A stretch of 64,000 nt of DNA from Vibrio gelatinilyticus (lineage in GTDB: Bacteria; Pseudomonadota; Gammaproteobacteria; Enterobacterales; Vibrionaceae), in assembly GCF_022836845.1 (NCBI RefSeq), contig NZ_JAJNNZ010000016.1:1-64000 (forward strand). Reading direction: 5' to 3'. The notes under the pieces were generated by a model. The model worked only from the letters and a program-made list of their open reading frames with translations, searched no databases and had not been told where the DNA came from. Made by a program: the position numbers and the translations under genes. Each line of letters opens with the position of its first letter. The stretch's first letter is position 1. Positions 1 through 8,732 of the stretch are shown here, in pieces.

Positions 1-17
1 TCCCGTCCACTCCGCCA
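1..17 (+). tRNA. tRNA-Asp, 3' end only
   Basis: The first 17 bases look like the last part of a tRNA: the 3' half of the T arm, a CCACTCC acceptor strand, a G discriminator base and CCA. This matches the 3' end of bacterial tRNA-Asp. A tRNA-Asp followed directly by tRNA-Trp is the order found downstream of an rRNA operon in E. coli (rrnC), so the window probably opens at the end of an rRNA operon. The body of the gene, including the anticodon, lies outside the window, so the identity is inferred. Confidence 0.6.
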
Positions 18-51
18 CTTATTAAGAGTTTCAGCTCTTTAAAACTGAAAT

Positions 52-128
<77 letters not shown>

Positions 129-135
129 TATATCA

Positions 136-165
136 AGGCTCTGACTTAGGTCAGAGCCTTTTTTT
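136..165 (+). terminator. Rho-independent terminator of the tRNA operon
   Basis: A 9-bp perfect stem GGCTCTGAC/GTCAGAGCC (137-145 with 150-158) with a TTAG loop is followed by seven T residues. It begins 8 bases after the tRNA-Trp CCA end and ends the tRNA transcript. Confidence 0.92.
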
Positions 166-243
166 CGCTTGTACCAAGCGATGTATTGAGAGCCAGCGCG
201 CTTGGTGGCAACTCCCATCGAACCTTCTGTGTGCCGACGATCC

Positions 244-286
244 CCACCCCTGCCATAGCTTAAGACTCTGACTTCTCTTTTTTAAC
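244..286 (+). repeat. Decayed copy of tRNA-Trp 3' end and terminator
   Basis: The 14 bases at 244-257 (CCACCCCTGCCATA) repeat exactly the tRNA-Trp acceptor end at 117-130. What follows, CTCTGACTT then a T run at about 267-282, resembles the start of the real terminator at 139-165, but its second stem half is lost. No cloverleaf can be formed upstream of the copy. It is either the relic of a second tRNA-Trp gene lost by recombination, or a duplication of a tRNA 3' end of the kind left by integrative elements. Confidence 0.6.
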
Positions 287-610
287 GTACAGAACAATCG
301 TTATATAGCCTACATAACGACTTTTAAAGGCCATGCCGATAAAGACATTTGCCCACCCAAATGGCTAAACCTAACTGTGAATTAAATTATCTGCGCTTTG
401 TAACTTCATATTTTTTGATACTTACCGTAAATTTTACATTCTATTAACGGCTAATTTGATGTTAATTCAAATAGTAAAAAACAGAATTAAATATTTCGAG
501 TGCTTGACCGCGCAAAAATCAACAAAAAAAAGTACTTTTAAATGCCTAGTGTCAATATTGAGACTATCCTAATTCAAACGTGATCGAACTTATTCAGGGA
601 GTATTGATAG
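287..610. other. A/T-rich non-coding leader
   Basis: This stretch between the tRNA relic and the tubulin-like gene has no plausible coding frame and is visibly A/T rich. It must contain the promoter of the gene starting at 611. A TTGACC hexamer at about 502 could be a -35 element, but I see no good -10 at the right distance. A purine-rich stretch (CAGGGAG, about 595-601) precedes the start codon as a ribosome binding site. Confidence 0.4.
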
Positions 611-2788
611 ATGCAACAGGAAGACAATGTAATTGAACATGGATATTTTACTGAGATGCACATCGATACTATTCTCGAGAACTTAGATGTGGTTCGAAAA
701 AGTATGTTCGAGCATCAAGGGATTGAAGGGGATACTGAGCAGAAGTTTCCATCGGTCTGTTTGATTGGTCTTGGTCGTTGCGGCTCGAATATAGCGCTTG
801 ATGTTGCTACTCTCGTCTATAATGCACGGGGGCGCTATCTCACTGAAGACTCACAAGAAGTAAAGTTATATGAGCAAGAAAAAGGTCCGGTTAGCTGGCT
901 AAAGGGCCATCTAAGCAGCAATTTTGGCACTAAACACCCTCCAGTTTATCTAATCGAGCCTGTAGTCATGGTCGGAGACCTTGATAAAGATATTGAAGGT
1001 CGCATACGTTATTCAACAAGTAAGGGTCGACTAGATTTTCTTGAGAACTATAAGAAAATAAAAATTATGGATCTTTCAGAAGTGCATGCTGGCGGCGCTG
1101 GTAATGCACCAATCTTGGGGCAATATCTCGCCAAAACGATTTTAAATCGAAAAACGAGCAGCTTCTCAAACGAAACGTGGCGTTACTTACATTCTTATCT
1201 CGTTGATTCCTGTGGCATCAAAGCAAACCAATCGCGTCTTTATTTCTATATCTTTAGCTCAGGCGGCGGCACTGGTTCTGGAATGGCTTCGGAGTTCGGC
1301 TTAGCCCAACAGTACTCTTATATGAGTAAAACCTTTGATCTCACCGTGCAGAAAAGTTCCGCTTCAAATAATAAAGCCCACAGTTTTGTTTTCGAGCCAA
1401 TTTTTACCTCTGGAATCTGTATATTACCTAATATTTGGGGCGAAAATGTAGAGCCTTCCGAAGCTTTGCACATAAATTCAGGTAGATTGTTGTGTAAATA
1501 TCTTTCTGAAGAATGGAGTTTCTCTTACAACCTAGATAACGATAGAGGGGCGGAAGAAAGTGTGGATGTACTTAATCGTATCCGGCCATGGAATGCAATG
1601 ATGTTAATTTCAAACGATATCATGCGTTATGCAGAGACCAATGATGAAAAAAATAAAAAGGAAATTGACGTTAATAAGATGGAGAAATATGCAAACCAGT
1701 ATATCTCTCAACAGATTTTCAATATTCTCACAGCGCAAGCGGTAACCTCGGACTACGATGAGAACTATTTCAGAAGTGCGGGTATTGATATTGCAGAAAC
1801 GATTCGTCTTGATGCCAATGATTTGTTTATGAGTTTGGCTGGCCCCGTCGCTATTGCTTATTCTGAAAGTGTTGTTGGGCCAAATCGTAATGGTCCGGTG
1901 GACGTCGATGATTTGTTTTATCGCTCGATTGAACTTCCCCATTTTAATCAACAAACGCAAGCAATTGAGGGTATTAGTCTTTTACCTGTGGAATCCACAA
2001 AGTACTCTGATTTATTAAGACGTTACAAAGAAGCGAACTTTGAATTAGAAGAACTACAAGACCTGCACTTCTTTAAAAATTGCTCCTCGATAGTTTCGAT
2101 TATTTCGTTACCTAAAGATTACAAGCTGACTTACACCTCTCTTAATAGACTTAAGTCACATATCAATAGACTTTTTCCTAACACAACACTAAAGCGGTAT
2201 GCATTGGTGATCGGCACTTCACCAAACTTGTCATTGACGACACTTGTATCAAAGAGCCCTTGTTTAAGTGATGATTTTTTGACGCTGATAGTTGCTTATA
2301 TTAAGCGTTGCTTTGCAAAAGATGAATTCTTATACAATGATGTAATTGATAAGTTGGTACTCAAAGCGATAAAAGATGATGACTTCAACGAGGAAGAAAT
2401 TAAGAAGTATTTCCTTAGCTTTGAAAATCCTGCAAAAGTGCTTGATACAAATTGGTATGCTATCAAGCCTATGTATGAGAAGAAATATCGAGAACTTATA
2501 ACTGATAAGAAGAAATTTACTTCCATCAATGATATCCGCTTAACGTCGGATAGCGTGATTAGAGCGTTAAAGTACATTCGTGAAATCTATCGTCACAAGA
2601 TTAGCAAAACAAGTATAGTGTCACTAAATAGTACTTTGTCACTCTCTGAACCGTTACCTAAAGCCTCTGTACCTGAAGAGCCGAAAGAGCCGAAAGAGCC
2701 AAAGAAGCAAACACCTAATATCATTAAGAAGAAAAACATATTGATAGTTGATGATGGCGTTGCTAATGAAGAGAGCGATGACTATTGA
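611..2788 (+). CDS. Tubulin/FtsZ-like GTPase domain protein, function unknown
   Basis: A 725-residue cytoplasmic protein with no signal peptide or membrane segment. Residues 49-60 carry a glycine-rich nucleotide loop (GLGRCGSN). Residues 160-170 (AGGAGNAPILG) resemble the FtsZ T2/T3 loop (GAGANP), and residues 217-224 are SGGGTGSG, the tubulin signature. These are the GTP-binding elements of the tubulin superfamily. At 725 residues it is much longer than FtsZ (about 380-400), with a large unassigned region after the GTPase core. The last 45 residues are a low-complexity linker (three PKEPKE-like units) and an acidic tail (ILIVDDGVANEESDDY), an FtsZ-like layout of core, linker and short terminal peptide. 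It stands alone between a tRNA operon and the convergent trhP-yfhL genes. Its A/T-rich codon use differs from its neighbours and suggests acquisition by transfer. It is likely related to the uncharacterised bacterial tubulin-like families; the function is not known to me. Confidence 0.75.
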   Translation: MQQEDNVIEHGYFTEMHIDTILENLDVVRKSMFEHQGIEGDTEQKFPSVCLIGLGRCGSNIALDVATLVYNARGRYLTEDSQEVKLYEQEKGPVSWLKGHLSSNFGTKHPPVYLIEPVVMVGDLDKDIEGRIRYSTSKGRLDFLENYKKIKIMDLSEVHAGGAGNAPILGQYLAKTILNRKTSSFSNETWRYLHSYLVDSCGIKANQSRLYFYIFSSGGGTGSGMASEFGLAQQYSYMSKTFDLTVQKSSASNNKAHSFVFEPIFTSGICILPNIWGENVEPSEALHINSGRLLCKYLSEEWSFSYNLDNDRGAEESVDVLNRIRPWNAMMLISNDIMRYAETNDEKNKKEIDVNKMEKYANQYISQQIFNILTAQAVTSDYDENYFRSAGIDIAETIRLDANDLFMSLAGPVAIAYSESVVGPNRNGPVDVDDLFYRSIELPHFNQQTQAIEGISLLPVESTKYSDLLRRYKEANFELEELQDLHFFKNCSSIVSIISLPKDYKLTYTSLNRLKSHINRLFPNTTLKRYALVIGTSPNLSLTTLVSKSPCLSDDFLTLIVAYIKRCFAKDEFLYNDVIDKLVLKAIKDDDFNEEEIKKYFLSFENPAKVLDTNWYAIKPMYEKKYRELITDKKKFTSINDIRLTSDSVIRALKYIREIYRHKISKTSIVSLNSTLSLSEPLPKASVPEEPKEPKEPKKQTPNIIKKKNILIVDDGVANEESDDY

Positions 2789-2797
2789 AGATAGGTA

Positions 2798-2826
2798 AAA
2801 AAACGGCCCAATCGGGCCGTTTTATT
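2798..2826. terminator. Bidirectional terminator
   Basis: The stem CGGCCC/GGGCCG (2804-2809 with 2814-2819) is flanked by A residues on the left and T residues on the right. It can therefore end both the tubulin-like gene (+) and the convergent trhP-yfhL transcript (-). Confidence 0.88.
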
Positions 2827-2842
2827 TATGCTCTTTGAGCGA

Positions 2843-3097
2843 TCAAGCCATTCCCTGGATGATTACAAACTTTTCTAGAAGTTCGTCTTCTGTTTCAATG
2901 TGTTGTGGATCGGTAATGATACAGTTGGTAATAGGACAAACTGACTGGCAGGTCGGTTTATCATAATGCCCCTTACACTCTGTACAAAGTGCTGGATCAA
3001 TCTCATAGATTGAATCTCCCATGGTGATGGCACCATTTGGACATTCTGGATCACACATATCACAGTTGATACATTTATTTGTAATCAGCAGTGCCAT
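2843..3097 (-). CDS. yfhL: YfhL family 2[4Fe-4S] ferredoxin
   Basis: An 84-residue ferredoxin with two cysteine clusters: CINCDMCDPECP near the N terminus and CTECKG...CQSVCP later, each able to ligate a [4Fe-4S] cluster. The spacing in the second cluster is extended, as in the YfhL/Alvin ferredoxin type. It starts 1 bp after the trhP stop, so the two are translationally coupled, and it probably supplies electrons or a cluster to the U32 hydroxylation enzyme. That partnership is inferred from the gene pairing and from my recollection that yfhL is connected to tRNA 5-hydroxyuridine synthesis. Confidence 0.9.
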   Translation of the reverse strand: MALLITNKCINCDMCDPECPNGAITMGDSIYEIDPALCTECKGHYDKPTCQSVCPITNCIITDPQHIETEDELLEKFVIIQGMA

Positions 3098-3098
3098 G

Positions 3099-4481
3099 TT
3101 ACTTACCTGTTGGATTGCGGGTATCTTGGCCTGTGCTCAAGTTTCTCATCAATAACGCGTAGCTCAAGTCCAAATCTTCCGGCACTGGAATGAAAACGAA
3201 ATGGCCATTGCCCTTGGCATCTTCGATAGTTTCAGACTTGCGATTTTCCATTACTTCAAGGTTGAAGATGATGTTGCCGTTTGGAGTCATTAATTCAAGG
3301 CTATCACCAACAATAAACTTGTTCTTAACTTCAACTTCTGCCAGATCGCCACGGCGTTTGCCCGTAAACTCACCCACAAATTGTTGAGTATCAGATACTG
3401 AATAACCATAGTCGTAGTTTTGATAGCTATCGTGGGTGTGACGGCGTAGGAACCCTTCGGTATAGCCACGATGCGCAAGGTTTTCTAACGTCCCCATTAG
3501 TGACTCATCAAATGGTTTACCAGCAACGGCATCATCAATTGCTTTACGATATACTTGAGCTGTACGTGCGCAGTAGTAGAAAGATTTAGTCCGACCCTCA
3601 ATCTTTAACGAGTGAACGCCCATCTTAGTCAGACGATCTACGTGTTGGATAGCTCGAAGATCTTTTGAGTTCATGATGTAAGTGCCATGCTCATCTTCAA
3701 ACGCTGCCATTTTTTCTTCTGGTCGGTGGGCTTCTGAAAGAAGTACAACTTCGTCAGTTGGCTTACCAAGACCTAAAGTATTGTCTGGGCGCTCTTCTGC
3801 TTCTTGCACTTTAACTGCAGCTGCATCTTGAACTTCGACGATTTGTCCAGCATCGTTTTCTTTTGCGTCTTCAACTTTATATTCCCAACGACATGCATTT
3901 GTGCATGTCCCTTGGTTTGGATCGCGCTTGTTTATATAGCCAGAAAGCAAACAGCGACCAGAGTAGGCCATGCAAAGAGCACCATGTACAAAGATTTCTA
4001 GTTCTGTCTCTGGGCAGTGCTCACGGATTTCCTCGATTTCTTCCAAAGACAGTTCACGAGAAAGAATGACACGTTCAACACCTTGAGTACCCCAGAACTT
4101 AACCGTTGCCCAATTTACTGCGTTGGCCTGTACAGATAGGTGGATCGGCATGTCAGGAAATGCTTCGCGTACCATCATGATTAGGCCGGGATCTGACATG
4201 ATCAAGGCATCTGGCCCCATGTCGACAACGGGCTTTAAGTCGCGAATAAATGTCTTAAGCTTTGAGTTATGAGGCTGAATATTACATACCACATACAGTT
4301 TTTTTCCCTGTGCATGGGCTTCGTTGATGCCTATTTGCAGGTTTTCGTGGTTGAATTCATTATTACGCACACGAAGGCTGTAACGAGGTTGACCTGCGTA
4401 GACGGCATCTGCTCCATAAGCAAAAGCGTAACGCATGTTTTTAAGGCTGCCAGCAGGTGACAGAAGCTCTGGTTTAAACAT
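3099..4481 (-). CDS. trhP: TrhP (YegQ), tRNA 5-hydroxyuridine synthesis protein, U32 family
   Basis: A 460-residue peptidase-U32 family protein. The family signature lies at residues 162-181 (EIFVHGALCMAYSGRCLLSG), with further cysteines at 193 and 197, giving the four-cysteine Fe-S ligand set (170, 177, 193, 197). It catalyses the prephenate-dependent hydroxylation of U34 in tRNAs, the first step toward cmo5U/mcmo5U, as shown for E. coli TrhP. It is the first gene of a two-gene operon with yfhL. The start ATG at 4481 gives the conserved N terminus MFKPELLSPAGSL. Confidence 0.92.
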   Translation of the reverse strand: MFKPELLSPAGSLKNMRYAFAYGADAVYAGQPRYSLRVRNNEFNHENLQIGINEAHAQGKKLYVVCNIQPHNSKLKTFIRDLKPVVDMGPDALIMSDPGLIMMVREAFPDMPIHLSVQANAVNWATVKFWGTQGVERVILSRELSLEEIEEIREHCPETELEIFVHGALCMAYSGRCLLSGYINKRDPNQGTCTNACRWEYKVEDAKENDAGQIVEVQDAAAVKVQEAEERPDNTLGLGKPTDEVVLLSEAHRPEEKMAAFEDEHGTYIMNSKDLRAIQHVDRLTKMGVHSLKIEGRTKSFYYCARTAQVYRKAIDDAVAGKPFDESLMGTLENLAHRGYTEGFLRRHTHDSYQNYDYGYSVSDTQQFVGEFTGKRRGDLAEVEVKNKFIVGDSLELMTPNGNIIFNLEVMENRKSETIEDAKGNGHFVFIPVPEDLDLSYALLMRNLSTGQDTRNPTGK

Positions 4482-4621
4482 GTTTAAAATCTCTAAATCT
4501 GATTACAAGTCAGCGTAGCACCACCAAATGGTACCAAGGGGCGCAAATTTTACGCCAATCGACGTGGCTTTCCTAGTCTTTTAGATATTTAAACTTATTA
4601 GAGAAGATAAATTGGAAGGAG

Positions 4622-4652
4622 TTGACGCACGTGGTATTGCCACGAGCGTCAA
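4622..4652 (-). terminator. Hairpin downstream of rdgC, possible terminator
   Basis: An imperfect 12-bp stem (TTGACGC and CGTGG pairing with CCACG and GCGTCAA, one A-A mismatch, TATTG loop) lies 10 bp after the rdgC stop codon. No clear T tract follows on the minus strand, so factor-independent termination is uncertain. Confidence 0.4.
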
Positions 4653-4661
4653 GAAATGGAC

Positions 4662-5570
4662 TCAATTTTGTGCTAATCCGCCAAGAGCTTGATATAAATT
4701 TGGCAAAAAAGCGCTGAATTCACCGCACATAAGAGAAAGGTCAGCATCGATACGTGCTGCCGCTTCTTCACGGGGGATATCGTCATTCTGGTCTTTCAAT
4801 TCGTCGCTAAACTTCAAACGTTTAATACTTCCGTCATCTGCCAACAAAAACTCAATACGCTCTTGCCAGTCGATAGCCAGTTTTGTCACTTGCTTATCTG
4901 CTTCAATATGGCCTAAGATCTCTTCACTCGACAATTCCTGCTTTTTACAGCGAATAATGCCACCTTCTTCTAGAACTGATTTCAGTTCGGCTTCATCGAG
5001 AATCGTAAATCCAGTAGGGGACTGACCACTCTTAACCCACTCAGTCAAAGTGTTCTCAATGGCCTGTTCAGGGAAAGCTGGGATGACAGGAAGACTGCCC
5101 ATAGATTTGCGAAGTAACGCCAACACATCTTCAGCTTTTTTATGGCTACTTGCATCAACGATGATAAAACCTTCTTTTGGCATGATCAGCAGGTTAGTTA
5201 CCTGACTTTTACTAAAGGCGCGTGGTAACAAATCAATAATGATTTCGTCTTTGAGGTCATCCTTTTCTTTTTTCTTTAAAGGACGCCCTTCTTGCACCTC
5301 AATAGCTTCAATTTTCGCTGACAGAGAGTCCTTAATAACGGAAGCAGGCAGCATTTTCTCTTCTTTTTTAGCACTGATCAGTATGCGGTTTTCAGAGACA
5401 TGGGTCATCATGTCACCATGTTTGCCCAGCGCCGTTACCCAGCCAAACTTTTGTTTATCCTGACTACCACAAGGTGAAAAACTGAACTCTTGAAGTTGTT
5501 CTTCGAGTTTATCAGCAGTGAATTCCAACTCTTTATTAAAGCGGTAGACCAAACAGTTTTTAAACCACAT
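4662..5570 (-). CDS. rdgC: RdgC, recombination-associated nucleoid DNA-binding protein
   Basis: A 302-residue RdgC, close to the E. coli length of 303. RdgC binds double-stranded DNA as a ring-shaped dimer and restrains RecA filament function. The N terminus MWFKNCLVYRFN matches the family (E. coli MLWFKNLMVYR). An ATG two codons upstream (5576) directly abuts the purine-rich AAGAAAGAG, whereas the ATG at 5570 lies about 6 bp from it, so I chose the shorter start. It is divergent from phoB across 190 bp. Confidence 0.93.
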   Translation of the reverse strand: MWFKNCLVYRFNKELEFTADKLEEQLQEFSFSPCGSQDKQKFGWVTALGKHGDMMTHVSENRILISAKKEEKMLPASVIKDSLSAKIEAIEVQEGRPLKKKEKDDLKDEIIIDLLPRAFSKSQVTNLLIMPKEGFIIVDASSHKKAEDVLALLRKSMGSLPVIPAFPEQAIENTLTEWVKSGQSPTGFTILDEAELKSVLEEGGIIRCKKQELSSEEILGHIEADKQVTKLAIDWQERIEFLLADDGSIKRLKFSDELKDQNDDIPREEAAARIDADLSLMCGEFSAFLPNLYQALGGLAQN

Positions 5571-5693
5571 ATTCATCTCTTTCTTCGTAATTTCAGGCGG
5601 ACATCATAGGCAATTTTTTCGAGGTTGTCTTAACTCAATTCAAAAATATGACAATGAAATAGATAAGAAAGTTATATTAAAAATTGTTTTCAA

Positions 5694-5715
5694 TGGTCAC
5701 AAAAGTGTCATACTT
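5694..5715 (+). promoter_or_regulatory. Pho box upstream of phoB
   Basis: Two adjacent 11-bp direct repeats, TGGTCACAAAA (5694-5704) and GTGTCATACTT (5705-5715), fit the PhoB half-site pattern (CTGTCAT followed by A/T). They lie 49 bp before the phoB start, where an autoregulatory site is expected. Confidence 0.65.
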
Positions 5716-5763
5716 ATTCTTGATAATGCATTTAGTTGATTAAAGACCAAAGGTTATTCCATT

Positions 5764-6453
5764 ATGTCCAGAAAGATCCTAGTTGTTGAGGATGAAGCAC
5801 CAATTCGTGAAATGCTTTGTTTTGTCTTAGAGCAAAAAGGCTATCAAGCAGTGGAAGCCGAAGACTATGATACGGCTGTAAATAAGTTAGCTGAACCCTA
5901 TCCTGACTTGGTATTGCTCGATTGGATGCTGCCTGGCGGCTCCGGCATCAACTTTATTAAGCACATGAAGCGTGAAGAGCTTACTCGAAACATCCCTGTC
6001 GTGATGCTAACTGCGAGAGGAGAAGAGGAAGACAAAGTGCGTGGTTTGGAAGTCGGTGCTGATGACTATATTACAAAACCGTTTTCACCAAAAGAACTGG
6101 TCGCGAGATTAAAAGCGGTAATTCGCCGTGTTACACCAACTGCGTTGGAAGATGTTATCGATGTACAAGGCTTGAAATTGGATCCAGTATCTCATCGCGT
6201 GACAGCAAATGATGGGCCGCTTGATATGGGGCCAACTGAGTTTAAGATGTTGCACTTCTTTATGACACACCAAGAGCGTGTTTATAGTCGAGAGCAACTA
6301 TTGAATAATGTATGGGGCACTAACGTATACGTTGAAGACCGTACCGTTGATGTTCATATACGGCGCCTACGCAAGGCGCTTGAAAGCGCTGGACATGATA
6401 AGCTAATTCAAACAGTTCGTGGTGCTGGTTATCGATTCTCAACAAAAGGTTAG
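5764..6453 (+). CDS. phoB: PhoB, phosphate response regulator
   Basis: A 229-residue OmpR/PhoB-type regulator. The receiver domain (about 1-120) has the acidic pocket E9-D10, the phosphoacceptor D53 (LLDWMLPG), T83 and K105. The C-terminal winged-helix domain (about 130-228) includes the GPTEFKML segment and RTVDVHIRRLRKAL recognition helix. On phosphorylation by PhoR it binds Pho boxes and activates phosphate-starvation genes. It is followed after 21 bp by phoR and preceded by a Pho box, indicating autoregulation. Confidence 0.97.
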   Translation: MSRKILVVEDEAPIREMLCFVLEQKGYQAVEAEDYDTAVNKLAEPYPDLVLLDWMLPGGSGINFIKHMKREELTRNIPVVMLTARGEEEDKVRGLEVGADDYITKPFSPKELVARLKAVIRRVTPTALEDVIDVQGLKLDPVSHRVTANDGPLDMGPTEFKMLHFFMTHQERVYSREQLLNNVWGTNVYVEDRTVDVHIRRLRKALESAGHDKLIQTVRGAGYRFSTKG

Positions 6454-6474
6454 ATTGAGACTTCGGAGAGGGTA

Positions 6475-7779
6475 ATGGTTGAAAGGATAACCTGGAAGAA
6501 GCTAGCCTGGGAGTTGGCTTTTTTTTACACACCTTGGCTTATTGTCGGGTGGATATTTGGATATATGCCGTGGTTGCTGTTAGCTGCCACGGTTTTGCAG
6601 TTAGTGTGGCATTTGCATAATCAGATGCGCCTGTCTTCTTGGTTGTGGGACGAAAAACGCCTCACCCCTCCTTCTGGTACAGGTAATTGGGAATCATTGT
6701 TTAATGGTATTTACCGATTACAGCAACGTCAGCGCCGCAAGCGAAAAGAACTGACCAATTTGATTCGTCGATTCAAGAATGGTGCGGAATCACTGCCCGA
6801 TGCGGTAGTCGTGTTTCGTAGCGAAGGCAATATTGTTTGGTGTAATAAACTGGCACAGCACCTTCTGGGCTTTCGTTGGCCAGACGACTCAGGGCAGCCT
6901 ATTTCAAATCTTATTCGCACACCAGACTTCATCAAATATCTGAACAAAAACGACTTCTCAGAACCTCTTGAAATGTGTTCACCATTTAATGTTGAACGCA
7001 TGCTGGAACTTCGTATTGTACCTTATACCGATGGTGAACACTTAATGGTGGTCCGAGATGTATCGCAGCTCAAACAGTTAGAGGGAATGCGTCGAAACTT
7101 CTTTGCTAATGTATCGCATGAACTGAGAACGCCTATGACTGTGTTGCAAGGTTACCTTGAAATGACTGAAGATCCCGACATGGTCGTAGGACCTATGTGG
7201 AGCAAAGCACATGGCGTCATGACCGAGCAGCTAAGTCGCATGAATGCATTAGTTAATCAATTACTAACTTTGTCGAAGATTGAAGCAGCACCTATGCATG
7301 AGCTCGATGAAGTGGTCAATGTGCCGAGTATGTTAGAGGTACTGGAGAAGGAGGCTAATAGTTTAAGTGGAGACGCACATCATAATATTCACTTCGATGT
7401 TGATAAGTCACTTCGAGTGTTTGGTGACGAAGATCAGTTGCGTAGTGCAATCTCAAATTTAGTCTATAACGCGGTGAAATATACCCCTGAAGGGGCTGGT
7501 GTTAATGTGCGATGGTTTCAATCAAATCAAGGTGCATGCCTTGTCGTTGAAGACACTGGAGAAGGGATTGAGGCTCAGCACCTGCATCGCCTAACGGAGC
7601 GATTTTATCGTGTTGATAAAGCTCGCTCCAGAGACACCGGTGGCAGTGGGCTGGGTTTGGCGATAGTAAAGCATGCGCTTTCTCACCATGATGCTCACCT
7701 TGATATTCAAAGTGAAGTCGGTGTTGGAAGTAAATTCTCTTTTGTTTTGCCTGAGCGACTTGTGGTTCCTTCATGTTGA
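6475..7779 (+). CDS. phoR: PhoR, phosphate sensor histidine kinase
   Basis: A 434-residue inner-membrane kinase. Two hydrophobic segments at about residues 10-29 and 31-46 form the short N-terminal anchor, without a periplasmic domain, as in E. coli PhoR. A PAS domain spans about 90-200. The H box ANVSHELRTP places the phosphorylated histidine at 215. The ATPase domain has the N box (AISNLVYNAVKYTPE), DTGEGI, and GGSGLGLAIVKH. It phosphorylates PhoB at low phosphate and responds to the Pst/PhoU complex. Its last codons overlap the start of pstS by 7 bp. Confidence 0.96.
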   Translation: MVERITWKKLAWELAFFYTPWLIVGWIFGYMPWLLLAATVLQLVWHLHNQMRLSSWLWDEKRLTPPSGTGNWESLFNGIYRLQQRQRRKRKELTNLIRRFKNGAESLPDAVVVFRSEGNIVWCNKLAQHLLGFRWPDDSGQPISNLIRTPDFIKYLNKNDFSEPLEMCSPFNVERMLELRIVPYTDGEHLMVVRDVSQLKQLEGMRRNFFANVSHELRTPMTVLQGYLEMTEDPDMVVGPMWSKAHGVMTEQLSRMNALVNQLLTLSKIEAAPMHELDEVVNVPSMLEVLEKEANSLSGDAHHNIHFDVDKSLRVFGDEDQLRSAISNLVYNAVKYTPEGAGVNVRWFQSNQGACLVVEDTGEGIEAQHLHRLTERFYRVDKARSRDTGGSGLGLAIVKHALSHHDAHLDIQSEVGVGSKFSFVLPERLVVPSC

Positions 7780-8729
7780 GACAAAAGCTAAGTCTTTGGC
7801 TCATTATCAGTTTGCTGCCTATGGGTTCGCTAAAGGCAGCATCTTTGCCGAAATATCAAAAAGTGGCAGGTGTTTCGGGTAATCTTTCATCGGTTGGTTC
7901 TGATACTTTGTCTGGGATGACGACATTGTGGTTGGAAGAGTTCAAATCACTCTACCCAAATGTCAACGCACAAATTCAAGCTTCGGGTTCAGCAACTGCG
8001 CCACCGGCTTTGGCTGAAGGCACTGCGCAATTTGGGCCGATGAGTCGGGCGATGCGAATGCGAGAAATTGAAGCCTTTGAAAGGGAACATGGCTATAAGC
8101 CCACTGCGCTGCGTGTGGCGATTGATGCTATAGGCGTGTTTGTGCACATGGACAACCCAGTCAAAGGTCTTAATTTCAAACAACTTGATAGCTTATTTTC
8201 TTCAACTATGCGTTGTGGTGCTAGGCAGCCAATTCACTCCTGGGCACAACTGGGGATAAAGGCTAGTTGGGGACAGCGCTCGGTTCAGTTATTTGGGCGA
8301 AATTCGGTATCGGGAACCTATGGCTACTTTAAAAAAAATGCTTTATGTGGAGGCGATTTTAATCGTTCTGTCAATGAGCAACCAGGCTCGGCCTCAGTGG
8401 TTCAAGCAGTGTCATCCTCAATTCATTCAATTGGCTATTCTGGTATAGGTTATCGAGTTTCTGGAACTCGCCTTCTTCCAGTCGCGAAAGAAGGGAATCA
8501 GTATATAGACCCGTCTGATGAAAATGTCTTGTCTGGAGCGTATCCATTGTCTCGTTATTTGTACATTTACGTGAATAAAAACCCTAGCAGATCGTTAGAA
8601 CCGATAGAGGAAGCGTACATTCGCTTTATTTTTTCGAGGGAGGGGCAGAACATTGTACAAAGTGACGGCTATGTACCAGTTAGCTACGAATTTGCTCAAA
8701 ATGAATTAAATAAGGTAGGGCTAGAGTAG
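7773..8729 (+). CDS. pstS: PstS-type periplasmic phosphate-binding protein
   Basis: A 318-residue solute-binding protein. The signal peptide MLRQKLSLWLIISLLPMGS (about 1-23, cleaved near LKAA) exports it to the periplasm. Phosphate-contact motifs of the PstS family are visible: VGSDTLSGM, SRAMRMRE and NSVSGTYGYFK. The start overlaps the end of phoR by 7 bp, so it is translated as part of a phoB-phoR-pstS operon rather than with pstCAB, which lies 4 kb away. It would deliver phosphate to the PstC/PstA permease. This is the split arrangement of the binding protein expected in Vibrio. Confidence 0.88.
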   Translation: MLRQKLSLWLIISLLPMGSLKAASLPKYQKVAGVSGNLSSVGSDTLSGMTTLWLEEFKSLYPNVNAQIQASGSATAPPALAEGTAQFGPMSRAMRMREIEAFEREHGYKPTALRVAIDAIGVFVHMDNPVKGLNFKQLDSLFSSTMRCGARQPIHSWAQLGIKASWGQRSVQLFGRNSVSGTYGYFKKNALCGGDFNRSVNEQPGSASVVQAVSSSIHSIGYSGIGYRVSGTRLLPVAKEGNQYIDPSDENVLSGAYPLSRYLYIYVNKNPSRSLEPIEEAYIRFIFSREGQNIVQSDGYVPVSYEFAQNELNKVGLE

Positions 8730-8732
8730 CCA

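Noticed and set aside
2731..2788. Receiver-domain start (ILIVDD) at the end of the tubulin-like protein
   Set aside because: Only one strand's worth of residues matches and the protein ends at once; too short for a domain.
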